Origin: Flavobacterium piscisymbiosum
GTDB taxonomy: Bacteria > Bacteroidota > Bacteroidia > Flavobacteriales > Flavobacteriaceae
Assembly (NCBI RefSeq): GCF_020905295.1
Contig: NZ_JAJJMM010000001.1
Span: forward strand, 992,001 to 1,056,000
Reading direction: 5' to 3'
DNA: 64,000 nt
Made by a program: the position numbers and the translations under genes. Positions 52,979 through 62,134 of the stretch are shown piece after piece. Position 1 is the stretch's first letter. Each line of letters starts with the position of its first letter. The notes beneath the pieces were generated by a model. The model was given only the letters and a program-made list of their open reading frames with translations, ran no database searches and was not told the DNA's origin.

Positions 52979-53905
52979 ATGGTGCAAAAAACAACTATGA
53001 TAATGAAAGATAGAACAGCATTAGAATACTACGTTTTGGATGTATTCTCTAATAAAAGTTACAAAGGAAATCCGTTGTCTGTTGTTTTTACTGATGGCAA
53101 TCTGGAGTTAGAAACCTATCATAATATCGCAAAGGAATTTGGCTATTCTGAAACTTCGTTTGTTTATTATTCTACAATTCAAAAAGCGCTCAATGTTCGC
53201 TCTTTTACTCCAACTGGTTTTGAGGTAGATGGCGCCGGACACAATTTATTAGGTGCAGTTTGTGCGGCATTATTCAAAAAAATTTCCATTTTTCATGAAC
53301 AAAACGAAACCAATCATTTTGTCATTATGAAAGACAATCCAATACCATTAACTACAAGTTTTGATCCCGTTACAGAATATCCCATTGTACAAATGCATCA
53401 AAAACCGGCTGTTGCACTAAAAGAAGTTCCGGCTTCGCTAATAGCAAAAGCAATTGGTTTGGCAATTGACGATTTAACGGTTGGTGATCTTCTGCCTACA
53501 ATTGTTCAAACCGAAGTTGCCCATATAATGGTTCCCATAAAAAACAGACGATTCCTGCACGATTGCATTCCTGATAATAAACGCTTAATTGAAATCTCCA
53601 AGGAGTACGGATTTGAAGGTTTTTATTGCTTTACCATTTTCGATGCAAAACATGAAAATATAGTCGAAGCCCGATTTTTTAATCCGCTAATTGGCATTGA
53701 TGAAGATGCTGCTACAGGAACAGCTGCCGGACCTTTAATAGGTTTTTTAACTAAAACCAAATACACAAAACCCAATACCGAATATAAAATCCTGCAGGGC
53801 GTAAAACTAAATCAACCTTCGTTGATTGAAGTTATGGCCAGAGAAAATGATATTTTGGTGGGTGGTTCTGCGGTTATTACAATGAAGGGGGAAATTTATA
53901 TATAG
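52979..53905 (+). CDS. PhzF-family isomerase-like protein
   Basis: 308 residues with the diaminopimelate-epimerase-like PhzF fold: YYVLDVFSNKSYKGNPLSVVF, catalytic Glu in FGYSETSFV (E45 equivalent), and GIDEDAATGTAAGPL (the GxxEDPATGSA motif). PhzF isomerises a phenazine precursor, but most relatives have other, unknown small-molecule substrates; no phenazine genes are nearby. ATGs at 52979, 52997 and 53003 are all possible. A SUKH gene follows 5 bp later. Confidence 0.88.
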   Translation: MVQKTTMIMKDRTALEYYVLDVFSNKSYKGNPLSVVFTDGNLELETYHNIAKEFGYSETSFVYYSTIQKALNVRSFTPTGFEVDGAGHNLLGAVCAALFKKISIFHEQNETNHFVIMKDNPIPLTTSFDPVTEYPIVQMHQKPAVALKEVPASLIAKAIGLAIDDLTVGDLLPTIVQTEVAHIMVPIKNRRFLHDCIPDNKRLIEISKEYGFEGFYCFTIFDAKHENIVEARFFNPLIGIDEDAATGTAAGPLIGFLTKTKYTKPNTEYKILQGVKLNQPSLIEVMARENDILVGGSAVITMKGEIYI

Positions 53906-53910
53906 AAAGG

Positions 53911-54405
53911 ATGAACAAAAATTTACTAATTAGTATTTCGGAAAAAGCAATTAAATACGAAGATTTCAATTTTACATCTGAACAAATTGAAAATAATTGG
54001 CTCGGAACTGTTCCGGCTACCGAAAAACAGATTAATGATGCAGAAAACAAACTTGGCATAAAACTACCAGAAGATTATATTGAATTCATTCGAATAACTA
54101 ATGGTTTTTCAGCACCAAATGATATCGAACCAAGTTTTGAAAATATAGAAAACATTGACTTCTTAAAAAATATTGATGATTTTGTAATCGAAGCTTATGC
54201 ATATTTACCCGAATTAGAGAATGCTATACAAATTGCAGGAATATCCGAAGAACAATATTTTTTACTACTTCCTCCAAAATCAAAAGACGAAGAATGGAAA
54301 TATTGGAAGTTTGCAAATTGGTATCCGGGTGAACATCCTTACGAAAATCTAAAAGAGTATTTTGAAGATGTTCTTCGCTTTATAATTGATCAACATAAAT
54401 CATAA
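53911..54405 (+). CDS. SMI1/KNR4 (SUKH) family protein
   Basis: 164 residues: WLGTVPATEKQINDAENKLGIKLPEDYIEFIRITNGFSAPN is the SUKH start motif, ending with the WYPGEHPYENLKEYFEDVL region. Immunity-like, cytosolic, acidic. It starts 5 bp after the PhzF gene and is translated with it. It differs clearly in sequence from the SUKH protein at 49.8 kb, so they are not recent duplicates. Confidence 0.88.
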   Translation: MNKNLLISISEKAIKYEDFNFTSEQIENNWLGTVPATEKQINDAENKLGIKLPEDYIEFIRITNGFSAPNDIEPSFENIENIDFLKNIDDFVIEAYAYLPELENAIQIAGISEEQYFLLLPPKSKDEEWKYWKFANWYPGEHPYENLKEYFEDVLRFIIDQHKS

Positions 54406-54406
54406 A

Positions 54407-54434
54407 AAAAGCCGCATCAAAAAATGCAGCTTTA
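54407..54434. terminator. Possible bidirectional terminator
   Basis: AAAGCCGCAT...ATGCAGCTTT is an imperfect stem with A-rich left and T-rich right sides, between the convergent SUKH and CDGSH genes. Confidence 0.5.
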
Positions 54435-54455
54435 TATCTTAACCAGAATATTTTC

Positions 54456-54683
54456 TTAGTTTGTTTTCATTGGTGGTAAATCGAATGCGATAGAATCGTG
54501 TTCGAAATTATTACGGTGTCCTCCGTCGCAAAAAGGTTTGTTTGCAGATAATCCGCAACGGCAAAGTCCTAATGCTGCTCTTCCTTGTAATCCGTAAACT
54601 GTTCCTTCTGAATCCATTATTTCGAAATCACCTTCGATTTTGATAGATCCGTTTTTATTGATGATTAATTTTGTCTTGCTCAT
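54456..54683 (-). CDS. CDGSH iron-sulfur domain protein
   Basis: 75 residues with the CDGSH [2Fe-2S] motif LCRCGLSANKPFCDGGHRNN: ligands Cys, Cys, Cys and His in C-x-C-x2-S-x3-P-x-C-D-G-x-H form. Single-domain bacterial member, no anchor, cytosolic. Role (electron or cluster transfer) not settled for this group. Monocistronic. Confidence 0.92.
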   Translation of the reverse strand: MSKTKLIINKNGSIKIEGDFEIMDSEGTVYGLQGRAALGLCRCGLSANKPFCDGGHRNNFEHDSIAFDLPPMKTN

Positions 54684-55118
54684 AACTTGTTTTTGTTTTT
54701 TTTCGAAAGCAAAGATTGCAAAATAAATTCTGAAGATTTTTATTGAGGAGCTAGTTTAAACTGGTTCTATTTTATGGGTTTTACCACAGAGGTTTTCACA
54801 GAGATTCACGAAGATTTTTTTAAGAAATGAGAATTAATCTCGCAAAGGCTCGAAGGCGCAAAGTTTTTGTTTCACTTTTGAATGTATTAAAAACCACCCT
54901 AATGTCCAGAGCCGAGTTCCGAAGGAACGTCTTATCTTGTAGGGCTGGACTTCAGTCCAGTCTACAATACGCATAGCAATAGCGAATAAACTTTGCGCCT
55001 TCGTGACTTTGCGAGATTAAAAAACTTTCGTGAATCTTTGCTAAAACCTTCGTGAATCTCTGCGAAACTTAGAATTCTCAATTCTATTGCTTATTTTTGC
55101 ACTCAATAAAATTGAGTT
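54684..55118. repeat. Repeat-rich 435-bp intergenic region before metG
   Basis: Inverted repeat: 54835-54866 (TAATCTCGCAAAGGCTCGAA...) with 54988-55019, about 29 of 32 bp complementary, flanked by CACAGAGATTCACGAAGA words on the left and TTCGTGAATCT words on the right. Inside, 54936-54966 holds a small hairpin (CTGGACT TC AGTCCAG) and 54906-54930 the GAGCCGAGTTCCGAAGGAA words. Near the end, TATTTTTG (55092-55099) is a -7 box candidate for metG. No gene. Confidence 0.75.
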
Positions 55119-57182
55119 ATGATACAGAATCCTAAGAGATATACTATTACGGCGGCATTGCCTTACACCAACGGACCTATACATATTGGGCATTTGGCGG
55201 GGGTTTACGTGCCTGCAGATATTTATTCGAGATATTTACGTTTGCAAGGAAAAGACGTTGCGTTTATTTGCGGAAGCGATGAACACGGGGTTGCAATTTC
55301 GATGAAAGCCAAAAAAGAAGGAATTACACCACAAGAAGTTATTGATAAATATGACGGAATTATCAGAAAATCATTCGCTGATTTCGGAATTTCGTTTGAT
55401 AATTATTCCCGTACTTCGGCTAAGATTCATCATGATACGGCTCAGGAATTCTTTAGAACATTGTATGATAAAGGCGATTTTATTGAAGAAACAACAGAGC
55501 AATTGTACGATGCAAAAGCAGATCAGTTTTTAGCAGATCGTTTTGTTGTTGGAACTTGCCCAAAATGTGGCAATGACGGAGCTTACGGAGATCAGTGTGA
55601 AAATTGCGGATCGACTTTGAATGCGACGGATTTAATAAACCCAAAATCGACGATTACCGGAGAAACTCCGATCTTGAAATCTACAAAACACTGGTTTTTA
55701 CCTCTTGACAGATATACTGAGTTCTTGACAGAATGGATTTTGGTTGGACATAAAAACGACTGGAAACCTAATGTTTACGGACAAGTAAAATCTTGGGTTG
55801 ATGGCGGATTGGAACCTCGTGCGGTAACGCGTGACCTTGATTGGGGAATTGATGTTCCGGTTGAAGGTGCCGAAGGAAAAAAATTATATGTTTGGTTTGA
55901 TGCGCCTATTGGATATATTTCATCTACGAAAGAGTGGGCTTTACGCGAAGGAAAAGACTGGGAACCATATTGGAAGGATGAAGACACCAAACTGGTTCAT
56001 TTTATCGGGAAAGACAATATTGTTTTTCACTGTATCATTTTCCCTGCGATGCTTAAAGCCGAAGGAAGCTACATTTTGCCGGACAATGTTCCTGCAAATG
56101 AGTTTTTAAACTTGGAAGGAAATAAACTTTCGACTTCTAAAAATTGGGCGGTTTGGTTGCACGAATATTTAGAAGAATTTCCGGAGAAACAAGACGTTTT
56201 GCGTTATGCATTAACATCAAACGCTCCCGAAACTAAGGATAACGATTTTACATGGAAAGATTTCCAGGCTAGAAATAACAATGAACTTGCGGATAATTTA
56301 GGAAACTTTGTTAATCGTGTCGTTGTTCTTACTCAAAAATATTATGACGGAGTTGTTCCTAACCCTAATAAATTTAATGAAGTTGATGAAGCAGCTTTAG
56401 CAGAAGTAAAAGCATATCCTGCAGTAATTGCAAGCTCTATTGAAAGATACAGATTTAGAGAAGCGTTAAACGAATTAATGAATTTGGCTCGTCTTGGAAA
56501 TAAATATCTGGCAGATGAGGAACCTTGGAAATTAATTAAAACAGATGCAGAAAGAGTTAAAACTCAAATGTATGTTGCGTTGCAAATCACAACAGCTTTA
56601 AGCATTTTATCTGAACCATTTTTACCGTTTACAGCTAAAAAATTAAATTCAATTTTAAAATTAGATGGTAATTTGAAATGGAATGATATTGTAGATTCAT
56701 CTGAATTAATTTCTCCAAATCATCAAATTCAAACGGAAAAAGCCGATGTGCTTTTCGCAAAAATAGAAGACGAAGAAATACAAAAACAAATAGATAAATT
56801 GGAAGCTACAAAAACTGCAAATCTTGCCGAAAACAAACAGCCGGAACCTCAAAAAGAATTGATTCAGTATGAGGATTTCGCCAAAATGGATTTACGCGTA
56901 GGAACAATCATTGAAGCCGAAAAAATGCCAAAAGCCAACAAACTTTTAGTGCTTAAAATCGATACCGGAATCGACGTTCGTACAATTGTTTCAGGAATTG
57001 CCGAAAGCTTTTCGCCAGAAGAAATCATTGGTAAACGTGTTACGGTTTTAGCCAACTTAGCGCCAAGAGCTCTACGCGGAGTTGAAAGCCAGGGTATGAT
57101 CTTAATGACAACAAACGCCGAAGGAAAATTAGTATTTGTAAATCCTGATACTGATGCGCCGAATGGTGAAACTATAAACTAA
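55119..57182 (+). CDS. metG: Methionyl-tRNA synthetase
   Basis: Charges initiator and elongator tRNA-Met. 687 residues: class I signature [12 protein letters not shown] (HIGH) near 20, zinc knuckle region [18 protein letters not shown] near 150, and [11 protein letters not shown] in place of the KMSKS consensus near 335. The C-terminal domain (about 590-687, [29 protein letters not shown]) is the Trbp111/EMAP-II-like tRNA-binding module. An intrinsic terminator follows. Confidence 0.97.
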   Translation: MIQNPKRYTITAALPYTNGPIHIGHLAGVYVPADIYSRYLRLQGKDVAFICGSDEHGVAISMKAKKEGITPQEVIDKYDGIIRKSFADFGISFDNYSRTSAKIHHDTAQEFFRTLYDKGDFIEETTEQLYDAKADQFLADRFVVGTCPKCGNDGAYGDQCENCGSTLNATDLINPKSTITGETPILKSTKHWFLPLDRYTEFLTEWILVGHKNDWKPNVYGQVKSWVDGGLEPRAVTRDLDWGIDVPVEGAEGKKLYVWFDAPIGYISSTKEWALREGKDWEPYWKDEDTKLVHFIGKDNIVFHCIIFPAMLKAEGSYILPDNVPANEFLNLEGNKLSTSKNWAVWLHEYLEEFPEKQDVLRYALTSNAPETKDNDFTWKDFQARNNNELADNLGNFVNRVVVLTQKYYDGVVPNPNKFNEVDEAALAEVKAYPAVIASSIERYRFREALNELMNLARLGNKYLADEEPWKLIKTDAERVKTQMYVALQITTALSILSEPFLPFTAKKLNSILKLDGNLKWNDIVDSSELISPNHQIQTEKADVLFAKIEDEEIQKQIDKLEATKTANLAENKQPEPQKELIQYEDFAKMDLRVGTIIEAEKMPKANKLLVLKIDTGIDVRTIVSGIAESFSPEEIIGKRVTVLANLAPRALRGVESQGMILMTTNAEGKLVFVNPDTDAPNGETIN

Positions 57183-57204
57183 GTTTTATAAATATCAAAA
57201 TAGT

Positions 57205-57235
57205 AAAGATGCGCAATTGCGCATCTTTTTTTTGT
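57205..57235 (+). terminator. Intrinsic terminator of metG
   Basis: Perfect 12-bp arms within AAAGATGCGCAATTGCGCAT (57205-57228, self-complementary) followed by an eight-T run. Confidence 0.9.
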
Positions 57236-57392
57236 GCCGTTAGGCACTACAGGTTGGTAGAAAAAAAATCAGGTTTCAAATTCGATAGCGTGCCGTAGGT
57301 ACGCAACAAAACGATATCTCTTGCGTACCTACGGCACGCTGAATTTATTCTAATTCATGTTTTTCTACCAACCTGTAGTGCCTAACGACACA
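57233..57392. repeat. Nested palindrome, copy A (160 bp)
   Basis: Outer arms 57233-57265 and 57360-57392 (TGTGCCGTTAGGCACTACAG..., one mismatch) enclose inner arms 57288-57306 and 57321-57339 (GCGTGCCGTAGGTACGCAA, exact). Copy B lies at 58285-58443 in the same orientation, on the other side of the SH3-domain gene. The element begins immediately at the metG terminator. Confidence 0.9.
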
Positions 57393-57515
57393 TTTTGATT
57401 CTTGATTCAATTTTTAAATAAATAAATAAAAACAAGTTTAAACTAACTTTTTATATTTATTAAAAAATGGGAATTTGTTAATAGATTAGCACTTTCTTTA
57501 GAATTAATAAAACCA

Positions 57516-58262
57516 ATGACCAAACAAATAAAATTAACCTTTACTCTATTTCTTCTTTTGAGTTTTACCTGTTCTCAAGCACAATATATCGCCGCTTTTG
57601 GTATTATTAAAGATAAAGATGGCTTTGTAAATGTTCGGGAAAGTGGAAATGCAAAATCAAAAATAGTAGGCAAAGTTTCTGAAAATCAAATTTTTGAAGA
57701 CATGGATGCCATCCAAAATGAAAAAAATGAATGGGTTTACATCACTTACGGAATCTCAAAACCAAAAACAGACTCATCAAAAAAAACTGAAGATCAGGGT
57801 TTTGGCTATATTCACAAAAGTCGGATACAGTATTTAAGTGATCTGCCAAAACTAAAGATGAAGCTTATCTCAGAAAATAGTGCTGAATTCAAAAATGATG
57901 AGTTCGTAATTTCGATCAAAACCGGAAAGTTCATACCAAAAGAACATCAAATTAAAAAACAAGATGGTTTCATATCAAAGATCGATGATCAATATCCTTG
58001 GGGAATTGACGGAATAAAATCCGAGAACCTCATCGAAATAAAAGAGATAAAAATTTCCCATAAAAATAAAACTTATACTCTTCCAATAAATAATTTAACC
58101 GGATTATACAGTCCCAGCTTCAAAAACACACAAATTTCTATTGGTTTAGATGAAACAGTTTTCATAACAATGTCTAACGGAGATGGTGCCGGAGCGTATA
58201 ATGTTGTATGGTCAATTAAAGATAATAGGATTAAAGATCAATTTGTTTTTCGAGATTTCTAA
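57516..58262 (+). CDS. SH3-domain exported protein
   Basis: 248 residues with signal peptide (MTKQIKLTFTLFLLLSFTCSQAQ, cleavage near AQ). An SH3b-like domain lies in the first third: FVNVRESGNAKSKIVGKVSENQIFEDMDAIQNEKNEWVYI. The rest (about 100-248) is beta-rich (LKMKLISENSAEFKNDEFVISI and ETVFITMSNGDGAGAYNVVW) and unrecognised. Likely a periplasmic cell-wall-contact protein, function unknown. It lies as a single gene between two copies of a nested palindrome. Confidence 0.78.
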   Translation: MTKQIKLTFTLFLLLSFTCSQAQYIAAFGIIKDKDGFVNVRESGNAKSKIVGKVSENQIFEDMDAIQNEKNEWVYITYGISKPKTDSSKKTEDQGFGYIHKSRIQYLSDLPKLKMKLISENSAEFKNDEFVISIKTGKFIPKEHQIKKQDGFISKIDDQYPWGIDGIKSENLIEIKEIKISHKNKTYTLPINNLTGLYSPSFKNTQISIGLDETVFITMSNGDGAGAYNVVWSIKDNRIKDQFVFRDF

Positions 58263-58284
58263 AAACAAATTGATCTTATATTTT

Positions 58285-58443
58285 TGTGCCGCCAGGCACT
58301 ACAGGTTGGTAGAAAAAAAATCAGTTTCAAATTCATTGGCGTGCCCTAGGTACGCAACAAAATGAAATCTCTTGCGTACCTACGGCACGCTGAATTTATT
58401 CTAATTCATGTTTTTCTACCAACCTGTCGTGCCTAACGGCACA
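58285..58443. repeat. Nested palindrome, copy B (159 bp)
   Basis: Same orientation and plan as copy A. The inner right arm (58372-58390) is identical to that of copy A; changes lie in the left arms (CCGCCAGGCAC; GTGCCCTAGGTACG) and the right outer arm (CTGTCGTGCC). The 148 bp that follow, up to 58591, hold nothing recognisable. Confidence 0.9.
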
Positions 58444-58591
58444 TTTTAATTTCTTGGTTTCCGGGCGCTCAGAGAATCAATCAACATCTGTTATATAATT
58501 CCTGATATTTTACTGGATAATTATTCTACAAATTAGTTTTCTTTCATAAAAAGTAAGATATTAGCGCCTAAATCGTTCTAAAAAACCTATA

Positions 58592-59164
58592 ATGATGGAA
58601 CTGCTAGATAGTTTACCCACTTTACTTAAATCTTTTTGGTATATCGCTATTCCAACAAGTATCATTTTTATTATTCAGACCATTATTACCTTCACCGGTC
58701 TTGACGTAGCCGATGGTTTTGACACTGACTTTCATGCAGATGTACACGATGGAGGTTCAGACTTTCAGCTTTTTTCGTTAAGAAATCTTATCAATTTTTT
58801 ATTAGGATTTAGCTGGACCGGAATTTCTTTTTATTCCCTAATTGGCGATCAACCGGTATTGCTCATCATTGCTTCATTTATCGTTGGGGTTTTATTCGTT
58901 GTTTTATTCTTTCTGGTTATCAAACAAGTACAAAAATTAGCCGAAGACAATTCGTTTAAAATAACCAATACATTAAATAAAACTGCCGAAGTTTATTTGA
59001 CCATTCCCGAAAACAAAAAAGGAAAAGGAAAAATTATGATTAGTGTAAACGGTGCTTTTCACGAACTTGAGGCCATGACCGAAAATGACAGAATCCCATC
59101 AGGAGCGGTAGTTAGAGTAGTAAAAATAGAAAATAATAATATTTTAATAGTAGAATCCATTTAA
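58592..59164 (+). CDS. NfeD-like/OB-fold membrane protein
   Basis: 190 residues: about three or four helices (FWYIAIPTSIIFIIQTIITFTG, LINFLLGFSWTGISFYSLIG, VLLIIASFIVGVLFVVLFFLVIKQV) followed by a C-terminal OB-fold-like domain (NKTAEVYLTIPENKKGKGKIMISVNGAFHELEAMTENDRIPSGAVVRVVKIENNNILIVE), as in NfeD/YqiJ proteins. Partner of flotillins in membrane microdomains. The flotillin gene follows 11 bp later, so this is the nfeD-type gene of the pair. Confidence 0.85.
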   Translation: MMELLDSLPTLLKSFWYIAIPTSIIFIIQTIITFTGLDVADGFDTDFHADVHDGGSDFQLFSLRNLINFLLGFSWTGISFYSLIGDQPVLLIIASFIVGVLFVVLFFLVIKQVQKLAEDNSFKITNTLNKTAEVYLTIPENKKGKGKIMISVNGAFHELEAMTENDRIPSGAVVRVVKIENNNILIVESI

Positions 59165-59175
59165 CATAACCAAGC

Positions 59176-60693
59176 ATGAACCCAATTATTTTAATTGCAG
59201 TTGCGGCAATCGTTTTATTCGTAACAATTTCGGCATTAATTTCAAGGTACAAACGTTGTCCTTCTGATAAAATCTTAGTCATTTATGGTCGTACCGGCGG
59301 AACATCGGCAAAATGTGTTCACGGTGGTGGTGCTTTTATCTGGCCGGTGATTCAGGATTATGCATTTTTAGATTTAAAACCGCTTTCGATCGAGGCTAAC
59401 CTGACCAATGCTTTAAGCAGACAAAATATTAGAGTCGACGTTCCTTGTCGATTTACTATTGCAATTTCTACAGAAACTGATAGTATGAATACGGCTGCAG
59501 AAAGACTTTTAGGGTTATCATCAGAACAAATTCAGGAACTGGCAAAAGATATTTTATTCGGACAATTACGTTTGGTAATTGCAACGATGACTATTGAAGA
59601 AATCAATTCTGACCGTGATAAATTTTTGGATAATATTTCGAAAAACGTTGACAGTGAACTAAAGAAAATTGGTTTAAAATTAATCAACGTAAACGTTACC
59701 GATATTAAAGACGAGTCTGGCTATATTGAAGCTCTTGGAAAAGAAGCGGCTGCAAAAGCAATTAACGAAGCAAAAATTAGCGTTGCTGAGCAGGAAAAAA
59801 TTGGAGAAACCGGTAAAGCTCTTGCTGATAGAGAAAAAGACACTCAAATCGCTGAAACACACAGAGACAGAGATGTAAAAATCGCTATCACACAAAAAGA
59901 CAGAGAAATTAGTATTGCAACTGCCTCTAAAGATGAAACTATTGGAAAAGCAGAAGCTGCAAGAGATACAAGGGTAAAAACATCTGAAGCCAATGCAATT
60001 GCAATTCAGGGAGAAAATGAGGCCAAGATTGCTATTGCAAATTCTGAAGCTTTACGTAGAGAAAAAGAAGCAGAATCATTGCGTATTGCGATAACTGCCG
60101 AGAAAGTACAACAGGCAAAAGCACTCGAAGAATCGTATGTTGCTGAGCAAAAAGCCGAGTTAGCGCGTTCTGAAAGAGAACGTTCTACACAGATTGCGAA
60201 CATTGTAATTCCTGCTGAAATTGCCAAACAAAGAGCAATCATCGAAGCACAGGCTGCTGCCGAAACTATAAGAGAGAATGCAAAAGGAGAAGCTGATGCG
60301 ATTTTTGCTAAAATGGAAGCAGAAGCAAAAGGTCTCTTTGAAATATTGACCAAGCAGGCCGAAGGTTACAAAGAAGTTGTGGCTGCTGCAGGAGGAGATC
60401 CGAGCAAAGCTTTCCAACTATTATTATTAGAAAAACTTCCAGAATTGGTTAGAACTCAGGTTGAAGCCGTTAAAAACATTAAAATTGATAAAATTACGGT
60501 TTGGGATTCAGGTAACGGACAAGGCGATAACGGAAATTCATCTACTGCAAACTTTGTTTCAGGAATGATGAAAACGGTCCCTCCATTGAATGACTTATTT
60601 AATATGGCCGGACTTAATTTACCTTCTTATTTAAAAGGCGAAGATGCTCCAGAAGTTCCTCCAACAATTGAAGTTGTAGAAAAAGAAGAATAA
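59176..60693 (+). CDS. Flotillin-family (YqiK/FloT) protein
   Basis: 505 residues: N-terminal membrane segment (NPIILIAVAAIVLFVTISALI), an SPFH/band-7 domain (about 30-200, RYKRCPSDKILVIYGRTGGTSAKCVHGGGAF, then IELAKDILFGQLRLVIATMTIEEINSDRDKFLDNIS), and the long Glu/Ala-rich flotillin coiled coil (about 200-420, AKAINEAKISVAEQEKIGETGKALADREKDTQIAETHRD). It forms scaffolds in ordered membrane regions. Follows the NfeD-like gene by 11 bp. Confidence 0.93.
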   Translation: MNPIILIAVAAIVLFVTISALISRYKRCPSDKILVIYGRTGGTSAKCVHGGGAFIWPVIQDYAFLDLKPLSIEANLTNALSRQNIRVDVPCRFTIAISTETDSMNTAAERLLGLSSEQIQELAKDILFGQLRLVIATMTIEEINSDRDKFLDNISKNVDSELKKIGLKLINVNVTDIKDESGYIEALGKEAAAKAINEAKISVAEQEKIGETGKALADREKDTQIAETHRDRDVKIAITQKDREISIATASKDETIGKAEAARDTRVKTSEANAIAIQGENEAKIAIANSEALRREKEAESLRIAITAEKVQQAKALEESYVAEQKAELARSERERSTQIANIVIPAEIAKQRAIIEAQAAAETIRENAKGEADAIFAKMEAEAKGLFEILTKQAEGYKEVVAAAGGDPSKAFQLLLLEKLPELVRTQVEAVKNIKIDKITVWDSGNGQGDNGNSSTANFVSGMMKTVPPLNDLFNMAGLNLPSYLKGEDAPEVPPTIEVVEKEE

Positions 60694-60710
60694 TAATTCA
60701 TTCTATTATC

Positions 60711-60756
60711 AAAAAGCGCGAACCGATTAAGATTTTTAATTGATTCGCGCTTTTTG
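60711..60756 (+). terminator. Intrinsic terminator after the flotillin gene
   Basis: Arms 60711-60722 (AAAAAGCGCGAA) and 60744-60755 (exact complement), loop of 21 nt that is itself partly pairing, followed by T-rich sequence. Confidence 0.85.
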
Positions 60757-60781
60757 CTTTCAAAGTATTCATTTTGTAAAG

Positions 60782-60789
60782 TATCTTTG
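60782..60789 (+). promoter_or_regulatory. Putative -7 promoter box of the EamA transporter gene
   Basis: TATCTTTG fits TAnnTTTG, 29 nt before the ATG (60818). The TTG at 60754-60756 is 25 nt upstream. Confidence 0.45.
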
Positions 60790-60817
60790 AAAAATAATAC
60801 GCGAATATATATACCTA

Positions 60818-61705
60818 ATGAAAATCACCAAACCAAGATTAGCTTTAATTGGCGGAATACTTTGTATTTCGATTTTTCCAATATTAGTTAAACTTAAATT
60901 AGCACCAGGATTAATCTCGGCTTTTTATCGCATGGCTTTTGCCCTGCTTTTACTCTTGCCTTATGTCCTGATTACCAAAAATTTTAAACTCCCAAAGACT
61001 AAATATATTTTATTATCGGCTCTTTGTGGTCTTTTATTTGCATCTGATGTTGCGGTTTGGAATATTGCCATTCAGGATTCAAGTGCTACTCAGGCTTCTT
61101 TACTTACGAATTTATCTCCGGTTTGGGTTGGGATTGGTTCTTTTTTCTTTTTAAAATCAAAACCCGCAACCAACTTCTGGATAGGAACGGTTGTTTCATT
61201 ATTCGGAATGGTTACTTTGGTTGGTTTTAGTTTTTTTCTGGAATTAAATTTCAATCAGGCCTTTTTGTTTGCCGTTTTATCCGGGATTCTTTATTCCATT
61301 TATCTTCTAGTAAGTAAAAATGTCCTTTCGCATGTTGATGTTCTATCCTTTATGACCATTAATTTAATTGCTTCAAGTATATATTTAGGGATACTTTGTT
61401 ATGCCTTAAACGAACCTTTTACCGGATTCTCAGATACTGGTTGGTTTGTATTAGTACTTCAGGCGGTAATGTGTCAATTGTGCGCATGGCTTTCTATTAG
61501 TTACGCCACGCAACACATGCGCGCTACGAGAGTTTCATTAAGTTTATTGAGTCAGGCGGTAATTACATCCATATTAGCTTGGTTGTTTTTAGAAGAACAA
61601 ATAACTTTACAAATGGTTTTTGGCGGCATCATTTTGCTATTTGGAATTAGAATTACTTTTTACGATAAGACTATTTCATTAAAAAAACTGTTTACTAAGA
61701 ATTAG
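60818..61705 (+). CDS. EamA-family (DMT) transporter
   Basis: 295 residues, ten predicted membrane helices in two EamA halves: LALIGGILCISIFPILVKL, the AFYRMAFALLLLLPYVL signature, ATQASLLTNLSPVWVGIGSFFFL, and in the second half LFAVLSGILYSIYLLVSKNV and LSLLSQAVITSILAWLFLEEQIT. Exports or imports small metabolites; the substrate cannot be told. Monocistronic, inner membrane. Confidence 0.92.
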   Translation: MKITKPRLALIGGILCISIFPILVKLKLAPGLISAFYRMAFALLLLLPYVLITKNFKLPKTKYILLSALCGLLFASDVAVWNIAIQDSSATQASLLTNLSPVWVGIGSFFFLKSKPATNFWIGTVVSLFGMVTLVGFSFFLELNFNQAFLFAVLSGILYSIYLLVSKNVLSHVDVLSFMTINLIASSIYLGILCYALNEPFTGFSDTGWFVLVLQAVMCQLCAWLSISYATQHMRATRVSLSLLSQAVITSILAWLFLEEQITLQMVFGGIILLFGIRITFYDKTISLKKLFTKN

Positions 61706-62134
61706 GATTAAGAAATGGTCCACGGATTTTACTGATTAAGCGGGTTTACGCTGATTGTTTTTTATCTGGTTGTGAAAAAATTCTCTCGCAGATTGGGCAG
61801 ATTTGTTTAAAATAATTCGTGAATTCGTGGCGAAAAAACAGCCCACGGATGACGCAGATTTAAACGGGTTTACGCTGATTGGTTTTATTTGGTTGTAAAA
61901 AAGTTCTCTCGCAGATTGAGCAGATTGAGCAGATTTATTTAAAATAATTCGTGAATTCGTGGCGAAAAAAAAGTCCATGGATGATACAGATTTAAAAAGG
62001 GTTTCACGCAGATTTAAAGAGATTTAAGCAGATTTATTTTTTTAAATCATTCTAATCTTTTATCCCGATAGCTATCGGGAGTGGCAAAAAAACTTGAAAC
62101 AAAGCAAACTTGAAACTAAAAAAACAACATCTTT
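61706..62134. repeat. 429-bp gap with an imperfect tandem duplication
   Basis: Two copies of a unit of about 124-131 bp: GGGTTTACGCTGATTG at 61742 and at 61866, and AATTCGTGAATTCGTGGCG at 61814 and 61945. Words like CTCTCGCAGATTGAGCAGA repeat inside. The palindrome TCCCGATAGCTATCGGGA at 62062-62079 is shared with 44988. An 80-residue ORF on the minus strand is a by-product of the repeat. No gene. Confidence 0.8.

Noticed and set aside
52979..53905. Phenazine biosynthesis cluster
   Set aside because: Only a PhzF-family gene is present; none of the other phz genes is nearby.
57233..58443. Flanking palindromes read as a composite transposon
   Set aside because: No transposase is present and no target-site duplication is visible, so they are listed only as repeats.
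61736..61978. 80-residue minus-strand ORF
   Set aside because: It lies entirely in the tandem repeat; the protein repeats FFATNSRIILNKSAQSA twice, so it is a by-product of the DNA repeat.
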